From Lentzea sp. NBRC 105346 (GTDB lineage Bacteria; Actinomycetota; Actinomycetes; Mycobacteriales; Pseudonocardiaceae): a stretch of 64,000 nt of DNA. This document shows positions 49,169-58,700 of the stretch, piece after piece. The notes below the pieces were generated by a model, which saw only the letters and a program-made list of their open reading frames with translations, searched no databases and was not told where the DNA came from. A program made the translations under genes and the position numbers. Each line of letters begins with the position of its first letter. Positions within the stretch are counted from its first letter, which is position 1. The stretch is from positions 773,121-837,120 of the forward strand of contig NZ_BSTQ01000002.1 in NCBI RefSeq assembly GCF_030269605.1. The letters are read 5' to 3'.

Positions 49169-50878
49169 ATGCCGGCCACCTGTCAGGTGCGTGTGCTCGG
49201 CGGGTTCGGCGTCACAGTGGACGGCAAACCCGTCCCCAACCACGCCTGGCGCAGCCGGCGAGCCGCCGACGTGGTGAAGCTCCTGGCGATCGAGGCCGGG
49301 CACCGGCTGCACCGCGAGCAGGTGATGGACCTGCTCTGGCCGGACCTGCCCGCCGAGGCGGCGGGCGCGAACCTCCGCAAGGCCGTGCACTACGCCCGCC
49401 GGGCACTCGGCAGTCCCGAGGCGATCGATGTGGAGGGCCACGTGCTCGTGTTGTGGCCAAACGGTGTCGTCGACTGCGACCTCGAGAGGTTCGACCGTGC
49501 CGCGGACGCCGCGCTGGCGTCCGGCGACGCACGGGCATGTGCGGCCGCGGCCGCGCTGTACGGCGGCGACGTGCTGCCCGACGACCGGTACGAGTGGTGG
49601 GCGGAGGAACGGCGGGCCAAGGCGAGAACCCGCCACACCGCGCTGCTGCGGGCCGCCGGGGACTGGACCCGCCTGCTGGAGCTGGACGAGACCGACGAGG
49701 AGGCGCACCGCGCGCTGATGCGCCGCCACCTCGCGGCCGGGCGGCGCCGCGAGGCGTTGCGCCAGTTCGAACAGCTCCGCGAGGCGCTGCGGGAGCGCAT
49801 CGGCGTCGGGCCGGACGCCGAGACGGTCGCGCTCTACGAAACGGCGCTGGCCGAGGGCGCCGAGCCGCCGTCGGCGGAGCAGACGGTGGCGGTGACACTC
49901 GCCAACGGACTGGTCGCCTGGGGACGGCGCAACGTCGAGGAGGCCGAGCGGCTGGCCAAGCAGGCCCGTGCGCTGGCGCTGGACGCGAACCTCGGGCACG
50001 AGCTGGGCGAGGCGTCCACGCTGCTCGCCCTCGTCGCCTACGCGCGCGGCACCTGGCACGAACAGTTCCGGCAGGAGTTCGCCGACTCCGTCCGGCGGTC
50101 GGCCGACCTGGAGGGCGCCGTGTTCGACGCGCACCTGTGCTTCCAGGAGTTCTACCTGTACGGACCGGAAGGCCACGAGGGCGCCGAGTCGTTCGGCCGC
50201 GACCTGCTCGGCATCGCGGCCGAGGCGGACTCGCCGGCCGGCCGCGCGCTGGCCCAACTGCTGCTCGGTGAGTTCGCGCTGCTGTCCGGGCAGCTCGACG
50301 AGGCGCTTGTCCACCTCGAGCGGTCGCTGGCGGACGCCGAGGAGGCCGGCTGCCTCTCGGCACAGAGCATCGCGCTCGAACGATCCGCGGAAGCACAGGT
50401 CCGGCGCGGCGACCGGGCCGCCGCCGTCGCACTGCTCGACCGGGCCATGCCGCTCGCGCGCTCGTCGGGCATCCGGTCCCACCTGATCATCCGAATCCAC
50501 GGACTGCGCGTGCTCGCGGCCGGCGGCCTGGTCGAGGCACTCGGCGCGGTCCGCGATGGCGAGCGCCTGCTCGCGGAGGCGGCACACGTGTGCGATCCGT
50601 GCTCGATGGGTTTCCGGATCGAGGCGGCACGGGCCTGCGCGCGTGCGAACGACCTGGGCCGCGCTCGGCGGCACCTGGCCGAGGCGGAACGGATCAGCGG
50701 GCTGTGGCAGGGCGGCCCGTGGTCGGCCGCGCTGTGGGAGGTCCGGGCCGAACTGCGCCGGGCGGCCGGGCAGACCACCCAGGCCGCCGCGCTGTTCCTC
50801 GAAGCGGCCGAGCTGTACTCCGCTCTGCGCCGGCCACTCGACGAGGACCGCTGCCGGATCGCGGCGGGTGTCCGCTAG
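49169..50878 (+). CDS. BTAD-domain (SARP-like) transcriptional regulator
   Basis: 569 residues: an OmpR-type winged helix at the N-terminus (about 5-90; CQVRVLGGFGVTVDGKPV ... SRRAADVVKLLAI), a bacterial transcriptional activator domain (about 95-235) and TPR-like repeats to the end. There is no NB-ARC segment, which distinguishes it from AfsR. ATG 49169 begins the winged-helix motif. Such proteins activate nearby genes, here most plausibly the divergent DUF4242-cupin pair. It ends 45 bases before the convergent glutamate mutase gene, so no regulatory link to the NRPS region can be claimed. Confidence 0.87.
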   Translation: MPATCQVRVLGGFGVTVDGKPVPNHAWRSRRAADVVKLLAIEAGHRLHREQVMDLLWPDLPAEAAGANLRKAVHYARRALGSPEAIDVEGHVLVLWPNGVVDCDLERFDRAADAALASGDARACAAAAALYGGDVLPDDRYEWWAEERRAKARTRHTALLRAAGDWTRLLELDETDEEAHRALMRRHLAAGRRREALRQFEQLREALRERIGVGPDAETVALYETALAEGAEPPSAEQTVAVTLANGLVAWGRRNVEEAERLAKQARALALDANLGHELGEASTLLALVAYARGTWHEQFRQEFADSVRRSADLEGAVFDAHLCFQEFYLYGPEGHEGAESFGRDLLGIAAEADSPAGRALAQLLLGEFALLSGQLDEALVHLERSLADAEEAGCLSAQSIALERSAEAQVRRGDRAAAVALLDRAMPLARSSGIRSHLIIRIHGLRVLAAGGLVEALGAVRDGERLLAEAAHVCDPCSMGFRIEAARACARANDLGRARRHLAEAERISGLWQGGPWSAALWEVRAELRRAAGQTTQAAALFLEAAELYSALRRPLDEDRCRIAAGVR

Positions 50879-50923
50879 GAGCATTCCAGCGTCCGTAGTG
50901 CCGGCTTGGCGCACCACGACCGC

Positions 50924-52225
50924 TCAACGACACGAACCTGACTCGATCTTCCCGGGTTCGCCGATCCCAGCACGGACGCTCGCCGCCTCGTCATATCGAC
51001 GCTGGATGAAACTGAGGGCGGTCAACAGGTCGGAGCTCGACACGGCCGCCGGCCCCGCGGTGCCGTCGGCCCGGATCGGCATGGCACCCACCGATGACCA
51101 CCGCAGGCGGCCGGTGTTGTCGAGGTAGCTGCGCGAGCGGCCCGTGTTGTCCGCGTGCAGGCAGTACGGCACATCCAGGTATCCGGAGGCGAAAGCGCGC
51201 ACGATGGCCTTGCCGACGTCGGAGTGCAGCTCGAGCACGGCGTCCACGAACGTTCGCGCCTCGGCCAGGACGCCGGTGTCCTCCGGAGGTTCGCCCACGG
51301 TGGTCTGGCGCGCTCGCACGGCGGCGAACTCCAGTGCCTCGACGTTCTCGGCGATCGTCGGAATCCGGTATGACTCGGCGACCGTCTTGACGATCAGCCG
51401 GGCGGCGCCGCCTCGCACGGCCAGGGAGGTCGCGTCCGCGAGCAGGCTGAGCGCGCCTCGCGGGCTGCGCGGGTACACGCCCATGTACGCGTACAGGACG
51501 ACGTGCCAGTCGATGTCGGACAGTTTCTCCGCGGCCAGCGCGTGCAACGCGGCCAGTGCCTCCAGGTCCTGCCCGGCGTGGGTCTGCTGGGTGAGGCTCA
51601 GTGAGACGCTGCGGACCCCGTGCTGCCGGAAGAAGAGCCCTTCCAGCACGGTGATCGCCACGAGCAGGCTCGGGGGACAGAGCTGCCCCAGCATGCACCC
51701 GCCGAAGCTCTCCAGGTGCGGCTCGAAGCCGAACTCGCTCAGTTCGGCGAACCGCTCGCAGCAGGCCGCCCACTCCTGTACCGCACGGCTCAGCGGAACG
51801 CGGCTGTAGGGCAGGCAGTACGAGGCGGGGCCGCCCTCGGTGGCATCGAGGCCGAGTCCGACCATCGCGTCGAAGACCGCCGTGGGCAACGCACTGCCGT
51901 GGCGCACCTGGACCGGGAATCGAGGGTGGCCGACAGTGTCCAACATGGACAGCGTGACGAACGGGTCGATACTGGCGATCGGGTAACCGTTGAGCTCGAC
52001 ATCGTTGTCGATCGCCTCGAGCACCGCGGCGAAGTCGCCGACCCTGGTGTAGCTGTCCAGGGTGATGGTGCCGGCCGTGTGCGCGGCGGCGTGCTTGGTG
52101 GCGAGCAGGCCGTGTAGCATCCGCTGTGGATCGCCGAAGCCCATGCGGGGCTGCACCACGAGGCCACCGCTCGCCGCGACGGATCGAACGTGGCCCGCGA
52201 ACGAGGGCCGAGCGGGGACAGCCAT
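50924..52225 (-). CDS. Glutamate (methylaspartate) mutase large subunit
   Basis: 433 residues of the epsilon-subunit TIM barrel family: VVQPRMGFGD, AAAHTAGTITLDSYTRVGD, LNGYPIASIDP and VQVRHGSALP. It binds adenosylcobalamin with the small subunit, and the pair interconverts glutamate and 3-methylaspartate. The start overlaps the small-subunit stop (TGATG), so the subunits are translationally coupled. In actinomycetes such pairs supply 3-methylaspartate to lipopeptide NRPS (as in friulimicin) or beta-amino-acid units. Here they are 3.5 kb from an NRPS. Glutamate catabolism is the other option. Confidence 0.87.
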   Translation of the reverse strand: MAVPARPSFAGHVRSVAASGGLVVQPRMGFGDPQRMLHGLLATKHAAAHTAGTITLDSYTRVGDFAAVLEAIDNDVELNGYPIASIDPFVTLSMLDTVGHPRFPVQVRHGSALPTAVFDAMVGLGLDATEGGPASYCLPYSRVPLSRAVQEWAACCERFAELSEFGFEPHLESFGGCMLGQLCPPSLLVAITVLEGLFFRQHGVRSVSLSLTQQTHAGQDLEALAALHALAAEKLSDIDWHVVLYAYMGVYPRSPRGALSLLADATSLAVRGGAARLIVKTVAESYRIPTIAENVEALEFAAVRARQTTVGEPPEDTGVLAEARTFVDAVLELHSDVGKAIVRAFASGYLDVPYCLHADNTGRSRSYLDNTGRLRWSSVGAMPIRADGTAGPAAVSSSDLLTALSFIQRRYDEAASVRAGIGEPGKIESGSCR

Positions 52226-52698
52226 CAAACGCCCACTTCCAGTGACGGCACCGACGACTCGATGAACCCCAGGAAGTCGCCGACATCGGCGTTGTCCTGG
52301 AACACCGCGTCGAAGCCCGCGTCGACCAGCTCCGCGGCGCAGGAGTGGTCCGCCGCGCCCGCGACACCGAGCTTGCCGCCGATGACGACGGTCAGCCCGC
52401 GCAGCGCGGGGTCGGTGCGGATCCGGGTGATCAGCCGCTTGCCGTCGGCCGCGCCGTGGCCGTTCACGGTGCTGATGACCACTACGTCCGGCCGGTGCTC
52501 GGCGCACTCGGCGACCAGCAGGTCGTCCGGCACGCAGGCGCCGATGTTCACCACGTCGTGCCCGGTCTCCTCCAGCAGCAACTGGAGGAACACGAGATTC
52601 CACGTGTGCGAGTCGGACGAGACGCTGGACAGCAACACCTTCGGCCGGCGCGGTGCGAGCGGACTCGTGGAAACTTCAACAGCGGTGTATTCGGCCAC
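52225..52698 (-). CDS. Glutamate (methylaspartate) mutase small (B12-binding) subunit
   Basis: 157 residues of the cobalamin-binding fold: KVLLSSVSSDSHTWNL and VIGGKLGVAG near the lower-ligand and nucleotide-tail sites. The DxHxxG motif is present as DSHTWN, with Asn in place of Gly. The His that replaces dimethylbenzimidazole is kept. GTG 52698 is chosen because GGAGG lies 8 bases upstream; a longer frame to 52803 lacks such support. The subunit is coupled to the large subunit and divergent from the LuxR-type regulator at 53126. Confidence 0.87.
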   Translation of the reverse strand: MAEYTAVEVSTSPLAPRRPKVLLSSVSSDSHTWNLVFLQLLLEETGHDVVNIGACVPDDLLVAECAEHRPDVVVISTVNGHGAADGKRLITRIRTDPALRGLTVVIGGKLGVAGAADHSCAAELVDAGFDAVFQDNADVGDFLGFIESSVPSLEVGV

Positions 52699-53125
52699 GA
52701 GTGACGCCTCCAGTGTTTCCGGAACGATTTCTCGGTCCCATTGCGTCTGGCCAGTCTCGGGACGTCCGGTCACACCGATCAATCGCGATGCAGTTACTTG
52801 CACTGGCTAACGACTTAAACCGCACGTTGCTGCAACGCGGTTGCCCTCGCGGGGCCGCGTGCCGTCTCCTGATCCGGTACGAGAACGAATGCCTCGGGCA
52901 GGCGACCCCAGGGTCGCCGCCGCCCGCATCGAGCGGGGCTCCGGCTAAACCCACCCCCATCTGCCGGAGTCCCGCGCCGCGGTGTTATCTCGCTGTGACG
53001 TCGCAACGACGCAGAGTGTCGCCGTTACTTACTATTCAGGTTTCAATGGTGACGAACGGTGTTCGCGCCCCTTCAGGTCGGTGTAGCGTCGGCTCATACG
53101 CTATAGCGGACGCTGGGGGTAGCGG
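52699..53125. other. Divergent promoter region, mutase genes/LuxR regulator
   Basis: No coding bias is seen. The region holds a 13-bp near-palindrome (CGTTGC-T-GCAACG, 52825-52837) that could be an operator. The right part (53030-53110) is A/T-richer, as expected for promoters. No hexamers of convincing quality were found. Confidence 0.45.
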
Positions 53126-54157
53126 GTGGACAGCGACGGGCGGCGGTTCGACGACATCGCTCATGTGGGACAGGACTCTGTCGACGTGTACAGATTCCTG
53201 ACAGAGGGACCGGCCGACGCGGCACAATGCTGTGCCGCCACCGGAATTCCGGCCGAACAGGTGGCCTCGGCGCTGGCCGAGCTCGCCGAGTACAAGCTGA
53301 TCCGGCCGACGCTCGAGGACCGGGCGCAGTGGGAAGCCGTCTCGCCGGACACGGCCATCGCCGAGACCCTCGCTCCCATGCAGACGCAGGTGCACAACCT
53401 GACGCGCTGGGGCGACCAGGTGCGCCGGACGCTCGGCAGCTTCGACTCGATCTATCACGACGCGTACCGCAAGCGGCACATGCAGTCGAGCACCGAGGTG
53501 ATCTGCGGCGGCGACCAGGTCCGCCAGCGTCTCGCCGACCTCGCGAACCAGGCACAGAACCAGGTGCTCGCGGTGCACCCGACCATGGCGCCGATCGAGG
53601 TGCTCCGCGCCGGGTCCGACCTCGACCGCTCACTACTGGAACGGGGCATCAACTACCGGGTGGTGTGGCCGCATTCGGCCAGGCGCCAGACGGAGGCCGT
53701 CCAGTACATGCGGATGCTGCAGGACCTCGGTGGCGAGGTCCGGACCGCGGCGATGCCACCGTCCCGGATGATCCTGCTGGACGGTGAGGTGGCGCTGGTG
53801 CCGCTTCCCGCCCAGCAGGGCCCCGGCGCGGGCATCCTGCGCGACCCGGTGGTCCTGGACTTCCTCAAGCAGATCTTCGAGCACGTGTGGCAACAGGCTC
53901 AGCCGGTCAGCTCGATCGAGTACGACGACGCCGTGTTCGAGCAGATCGAGCTCGCCATCCTGTCCGAGCTGGCCCTCGGCAAGACCGACGAGGCCATCGC
54001 CCGGCGGCTCGCGATCTCGACCCGCACGTTGCGGCGCTACCTGAACACCCTGTTCGAACGGCTCGACATCGAGACCCGATTCCAGCTGGGTCTCGCCGCG
54101 GCCCGCTCGAACCTGGTCAAGCTGCCGGGTAGCTCTGGCGACCCGGAAGCGGACTGA
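53126..54157 (+). CDS. LuxR-type regulator with N-terminal TrmB-like HTH
   Basis: 343 residues: a TrmB-like winged helix at the N-terminus (about 15-75), a middle sensor-like domain (about 140-250; GINYRVVWPHSARRQ ... MPPSRMILLDGEVALVP) and a C-terminal LuxR HTH (about 275-335; LALGKTDEAIARRLAISTRT). GTG 53126 is preceded by GGGGGTAG. The middle and C-terminal domains resemble the regulator at 54934, making the two paralogues. A 47-codon minus-strand gene starts just beyond its end, and a secreted peptide gene lies between the paralogues. The effector is unknown. Confidence 0.85.
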   Translation: MDSDGRRFDDIAHVGQDSVDVYRFLTEGPADAAQCCAATGIPAEQVASALAELAEYKLIRPTLEDRAQWEAVSPDTAIAETLAPMQTQVHNLTRWGDQVRRTLGSFDSIYHDAYRKRHMQSSTEVICGGDQVRQRLADLANQAQNQVLAVHPTMAPIEVLRAGSDLDRSLLERGINYRVVWPHSARRQTEAVQYMRMLQDLGGEVRTAAMPPSRMILLDGEVALVPLPAQQGPGAGILRDPVVLDFLKQIFEHVWQQAQPVSSIEYDDAVFEQIELAILSELALGKTDEAIARRLAISTRTLRRYLNTLFERLDIETRFQLGLAAARSNLVKLPGSSGDPEAD

Positions 54158-54167
54158 CCCGCTCGCG

Positions 54168-54311
54168 TCACCAGTTCGGATCGACCCAATACGGCAGCGG
54201 AGGTTCCGTAGCGGGATCCGCGGCGCCGTGCTCGGTTCCAAGTTCTTCTTCGGGGCATTCCTGCTGCGGTGGACACTGTCGCTTCTCGCCCTGATCGCGC
54301 CGGGGCTCCAT
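54168..54311 (-). CDS. Small Pro/Glu-rich hypothetical protein (47 aa)
   Basis: A 47-codon frame starting MEPRRDQGEKRQCPPQQECP and ending PLPYWVDPNW. The composition is acidic and proline-rich with two Cys (CPPQQEC) and an aromatic C-terminus. The ATG has GAAAGGA about 7 bases upstream. The stop is 10 bases from the convergent LuxR gene's stop. Third-position G/C is moderate (about 65%). No signal peptide and no family were recognised. It could be a regulatory or precursor peptide; this is speculative. Confidence 0.5.
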   Translation of the reverse strand: MEPRRDQGEKRQCPPQQECPEEELGTEHGAADPATEPPLPYWVDPNW

Positions 54312-54672
54312 GTTTCATCCTTTCGCGACTCCCCCACCTGATCCCCATTGTCGCTCGCGCAACCGGCCGGCTTCGCCGGCGGGGGTTGTCACATCGCGGA
54401 CAGTCCGCAACCGGACGGCCCCGCTGGGATCGACCTGCCGCGCTCCAGCACGGCAGGATGACCATCAGCTAGTAACTCCCCCGGTCACGGGGCGTTGGCC
54501 TTGGTGAGAAATCAACCAATAATCAGCGGCTTTGGCCAGTTCTTGACACCCCCCGTCCGGGTTCGGACACCTCGAACCCCTGGCCCGGACCCCACCGATG
54601 AGATTGATTGGTGGCACAGCGCAATCCCGATCGAAAACGGGAAGCGAAGATTCTTCATCCAGGGGTGAAACC
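54312..54672. promoter_or_regulatory. Control region upstream of the two-cysteine peptide gene
   Basis: About 360 bases between the minus-strand small gene and the peptide gene, with no coding bias. It contains TTGACA at 54543-54548 and a 21-bp inverted repeat (GGGTTCG-7-CGAACCC, 54559-54579), about 95 bases before the peptide ATG. A GCCGGC-TTC-GCCGGC hairpin lies at 54366-54380. The repeat is a candidate operator for one of the flanking LuxR-type regulators. Confidence 0.45.
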
Positions 54673-54846
54673 ATGCTGAAGCTTGTTTCTCACACTCGTC
54701 TTGCCGCCTTGTTCGCGTCGACCGCGATCTCCTGCTTTCTGTTCTGCGGCACCGCAGACGCGCAAGAGAACGCTCCCACGACCGCAGGCGAACCGGCCCT
54801 CTGCGCGGACGGCCTGTTCTGGCCGAACGGCTGCCCCACACCGTGA
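54673..54846 (+). CDS. Small secreted two-cysteine peptide (57 aa)
   Basis: 57 residues: a basic start (MLKLVSHTR), a hydrophobic core (LAALFASTAISCFLFCG) and an AxA-type signal-peptidase site (TADA, cut before Gln32). This leaves about 27 residues ending in CADGLFWPNGCPTP. The two mature cysteines, nine residues apart around a Gly-aromatic-Trp-Pro core, suggest a disulfide loop. AGGGG lies about 6 bases upstream of the ATG. It lies between two paralogous LuxR-type regulators on the same strand, so it could be a signal for them. No match to a named family can be made from memory. Confidence 0.7.
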   Translation: MLKLVSHTRLAALFASTAISCFLFCGTADAQENAPTTAGEPALCADGLFWPNGCPTP

Positions 54847-54859
54847 CCCGGCTAAACCG

Positions 54860-54937
54860 ATGGCACGAACAATGACATCGACATCAACCACGAAAACCCC
54901 CTCATCACAATCCGCTGCTGAGCGAGGGATGTCATGA
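54860..54937 (+). CDS. Possible 25-codon leader ORF before the second LuxR gene
   Basis: A short frame beginning MARTMTSTSTTKTPSS whose TGA overlaps the ATG of the LuxR gene as ATGA. It is Thr/Ser-rich and has no obvious ribosome-binding site. It may be a translational-coupling leader, or simply chance. Confidence 0.3.
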   Translation: MARTMTSTSTTKTPSSQSAAERGMS

Positions 54938-55560
54938 GTGAACTAGCAACAAGACCGTTGACCGACTCATCCTTCCCTTCCATCGAAAACCTGCTGATGG
55001 GAGTCAGGCGGGAAGTGTCGCTACTGGTGTCCACCTACTCACCCGACTCATTCGAGTTCTCCAGCCAGGTCGTCGATCTCGTACTGCGCCGGACCGGCTC
55101 GTTGCGCTTGGTTTGGTCGGCCGATTTCGTCCACGAACCCGCGGTGATCACTTTCGCCCGATGGCTCGGCGCCCGAGGCGTCGTACCCAGGGCCGTGCAT
55201 CACGTGCCGGTACGCGCTCTGATCATGGATCGCACCGTGGGCGTGCTGTTCGACGGCGAGCAGAGCGAGCTGGTGCGCACATCGGCACTGCAATCGCTTT
55301 GCCAGTTCGTCGACCGGATGTGGGAACGAGGCAGGCCGGTTCCCAGCGCGACGGCCGCCGAGGCGGCGACCAGTCCGCCAGCGCGCAGTGAGCTGATCCT
55401 CCGGCTGCTCGCCGAAGGTCTCACCGACGAGGCGGTGGCACGGCGCATCGGGGTGAGCGTCCGTACCGTCCGCAACGACGTCGCGTCGTCCATGAGCTGC
55501 TTGGACGCTCGAAGCAGGTTCCAGGCGGGGGTTCGCGCCGCACAGCTCGGCCTGATCTGA
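54934..55560 (+). CDS. LuxR-type regulator, short paralogue
   Basis: 208 residues: a sensor-like domain (about 20-130; LVLRRTGSLRLVWSADF ... RALIMDRTVGVLFDGE) and a LuxR HTH at the C-terminus (about 145-205; LAEGLTDEAVARRIGVSVRT). It lacks the N-terminal TrmB-like helix of its paralogue at 53126 but shares the middle domain. ATG 54934 has GAGGGATG upstream and overlaps a 25-codon frame. It converges on the NRPS gene. It is probably a cluster regulator acting with the other LuxR protein; the signal is unknown. Confidence 0.82.
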   Translation: MSELATRPLTDSSFPSIENLLMGVRREVSLLVSTYSPDSFEFSSQVVDLVLRRTGSLRLVWSADFVHEPAVITFARWLGARGVVPRAVHHVPVRALIMDRTVGVLFDGEQSELVRTSALQSLCQFVDRMWERGRPVPSATAAEAATSPPARSELILRLLAEGLTDEAVARRIGVSVRTVRNDVASSMSCLDARSRFQAGVRAAQLGLI

Positions 55561-55665
55561 GCCGAACCGCGGTATTTCTCTTTTCACACGAATTTCACCA
55601 TCGGACGCCCCTGCGCTGAAGCGTCCGTCCACAATAGACACAACTGGGGTCGGGGACTGACAACC

Positions 55666-55709
55666 ACGAAGCGCGGGGCACCGCATGCCAGCGGTGCCCC
55701 GCGCTTCGT
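55666..55709 (-). terminator. Terminator at the end of the NRPS gene
   Basis: A 19-bp perfect stem (right arm GCGGTGCCCCGCGCTTCGT) with a 6-base loop that reaches the NRPS stop codon. It would end minus-strand transcription here, with no room for a co-transcribed downstream gene. Confidence 0.8.
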
Positions 55710-58700
55710 CATGTCGTGAGCCAGTCGGCTTCCAGCAGGTCGATCTCGTCCTGGGACAGCGACACCAGCGACAGGTCCGACGGCGTGTGACCACCCGCGT
55801 CGGAGGCGGCGCCGAGCCCGCCGAGCACGTCCAGCGCACGGAACCAGGTCTCCGCGAGGTCGCGGACATCGGCTTCGGTGAGCAGTCCGTCCGGCCACGT
55901 CCAGGTCGCGACCAGCCGCGGCCCGGCCGGGTGGTCCTCGGTGTGCGCGTTGACCTCCAGCGCGTGCGTCATCGGCATCCCGGCGTCCGCGCCGGCCCCG
56001 AGCGGCTCGGCCTCGGCCGCCGCCGACCAGTCCGCGGGCCGGGTGGACACGGGGAACCGGCCCAGGTAGTTGAACCCGAGCTGCGGGGCGGGCCGGTCCG
56101 CGAGTACCGCCGCGGTGTCCGGGTTCAGGTGCCGCAACAGCCCGTAGCCGATGCCGTTGTCCGGCAACGCGCGCAGCTGCTCCTTGATCCGCTTGAGCAC
56201 CCGGCCCGCTTCCCCGCCGCCGCGCCACAGCTCCGCCCAGTCCCGCACGTCCGGGTCGAGCCGGACCGGGTAGAGACTGGTGAACCAGCCGACGGTGCGG
56301 GACAGGTCCGCGCCGGCCACGGACTCCTCGCGGCCGTGTCCCTCCAGGTCGAGCAGCACGGTGCCGTCCCCGCCGCGCGAACGCCGGCGCCGCCAGTCCG
56401 CGACGGCGAGCGCCAGGCCGGTGAGCAGCACGTCGTTGACTCCGGCGTGGTAGGCGGCGGGCACGGTGGTCAGCAACGGTGAAGTGCGCTCGGCAGGCAG
56501 GGCCAGGACGAGCTCGCGTGCCGTGGACATCACGTCGGTCGTCAGGTCGAGGGCGCGGTCGCCGAACAGCGGGTCGGGCCCGTCGAGCTGTGCGGTCCAC
56601 AACGGAAGCTCGCGCAGCCGTTGCTCCTCCGAAGCCGCCCGCGTGAGCCGTTCCGACCACGTCCGCAACGACGTGCCGACCGGCTCGAGTGCCGCGGCCC
56701 GCCCGGCGCTGACCGCCTCGCACGCGGCGGCGAGGTCCGGCACCAGGATGCGCCAGGAGACACCGTCGACCACCAGGTGGTGCACGACGACCAGCAACCG
56801 GCCGGACCGGTGCGGACCGGCGTCGAACCACACCACCCGCACCAATCGACCGGCCGCCGGGTCGAGCTGTGCCACCGCCGCGTCGAGGTGTTCCGCGATC
56901 GCCGCGCGCAGGTCGTCGAGGTTGTGCGCGTCGACCCGCCGCACCAGGCCCGCCGCGCGGACCACTCCCGGCGCCGGTACGTCCAGCGTCCCGTTCGCGG
57001 TGTTCAGCCTGGCGCGCAGGGCGTCGTGCCGGTCCAGCACCGCCTGGACCCCGGCCACGAGATGCTCCTCCCGCAGCCCGGCGGGCACCTGCAGCACCAT
57101 CGACTGGTGGAACCGGCGGATCGGGCCGCCGCGCTCGGCGATCCAGCGCATGACCGGCGTGGCGGGCACCTGCCCGACACCGGTGTCCGGGCGGGCCGGC
57201 TCCGCCGCGGCCCGGTCGACCTGACGCGCGATCGAGGCGAGCATCGCGGGGGTCTTGTGCTCGAACACCTCCCGTGGCGTGAGCTCGACACCGGCCTGGC
57301 GAGCGCGGCTCACCAGCTGGATGGAGATGATGCTGTCGCCACCGAGGTCGAAGAAGCTGTCGTCCACGCCGACCCGGGACAGGCCGAGCAGCTCGGCGAA
57401 CAGCCCGCACAAGGTCCGTTCGACGGGTGTCCCCGGCTCGCGTCCACCGGCCACTGTGGACAGATCGGGCGCGGGCAGGGCCGCGCGGTCGAGCTTGCCG
57501 TTGGGTGTCTGCGGCAGCTCGGTCAACGCGACGATCGCGGCGGGCACCATGTAGTCCGGCAGCGACTCGCCCGCGTGCCGCCGGAGCGCACCCGAGTCGA
57601 TCGGTCCGTCAGCTCGGGGCACGACATAGGCGACGAGCTGCCGGACACCGGGACGGTCCTCCCGCACCACCGCGGTCACCTGCGCGACGCTCGGGTGCTG
57701 TGCCAGCACCGACTCGACCTCGCCGAGCTCGATGCGGAAACCACGGATCTTCACCTGGTGGTCGATCCGGCCGCAGAAGACCAGGTCACCGTCGGCGTTC
57801 GCGCGGACGAGGTCGCCCGTGCGGTACATCCGCGAGCCGGGCGGCCCGAACGGGCAGGCGACGAACCGTTCCGCCGACAGGCCCGGACGGTTGAGGTAGC
57901 CGCGCGCCAGTCCCTCGCCCGCGATGTAGAGCTCGCCCCGCACGCCGGGTGGAACCGGCATGAGGTTGCCGTCCAGGACATAGGTCTGTGTATTGGTGAT
58001 CGGACGGCCGATGGGCGGCAGCCCCGCACCGGTCAGCGGTGCGCTCATCGACGCGCACACGGTCGACTCGGTCGGTCCGTACGCGTTGATCATCCGGCGG
58101 CCCTGCGACCACCTGGCCACGAGTTCCGGTGCGCTCGCCTCACCGGCCACGACCAGCGTGCCGCCGGCGAGCAGGTCGGTCTCGGCCGGCATCGCGGCCA
58201 GCGCCACCGGCGGGATGGTCGCGTGCGTGACCCGGTGCCCGCGCAACAGGTCCGCGAGCGGGTCTCCGGGCGCCAGGTGTTCCGGGGGCGCGACGACGAG
58301 TGCGGCGCCGGACAGCAGTGCCATGCACAGTTCCCAGAACGCCGCGTCGAAACTGGGTGAGGAGAACTGCAGCACCCGGCACCCAGGGCCGACCTCGAAC
58401 CGTTCAATCTGAGCGGCCAGCAGGCTGGCGACGCCGCGGTGGGGCACCACCACGCCCTTGGGCCGGCCGGTCGAGCCGGAGGTGTAGATGAGGTACGCGG
58501 GCTGCTGCGGCGAGATCGGGGCGTCCGCAGCCGGAGGCGTGGCGTCCAGGAGCTCGACGGTGGCCGGGTCGTCCAGCAACAGCGTCGCCGTGCCGTCCGG
58601 CAGCCGATCCGCGACGCCCGCGGTGGTCAGCGTCAGCGCGGGGCGGGCGTCGTCGAGCATGTAGGCGATGCGGTCGCGCGGATACTCCGTGTCCACCGGG

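Noticed and set aside
50879..50923. Operon link between the BTAD regulator and the glutamate mutase genes
   Set aside because: They are convergent, so proximity does not imply co-regulation.
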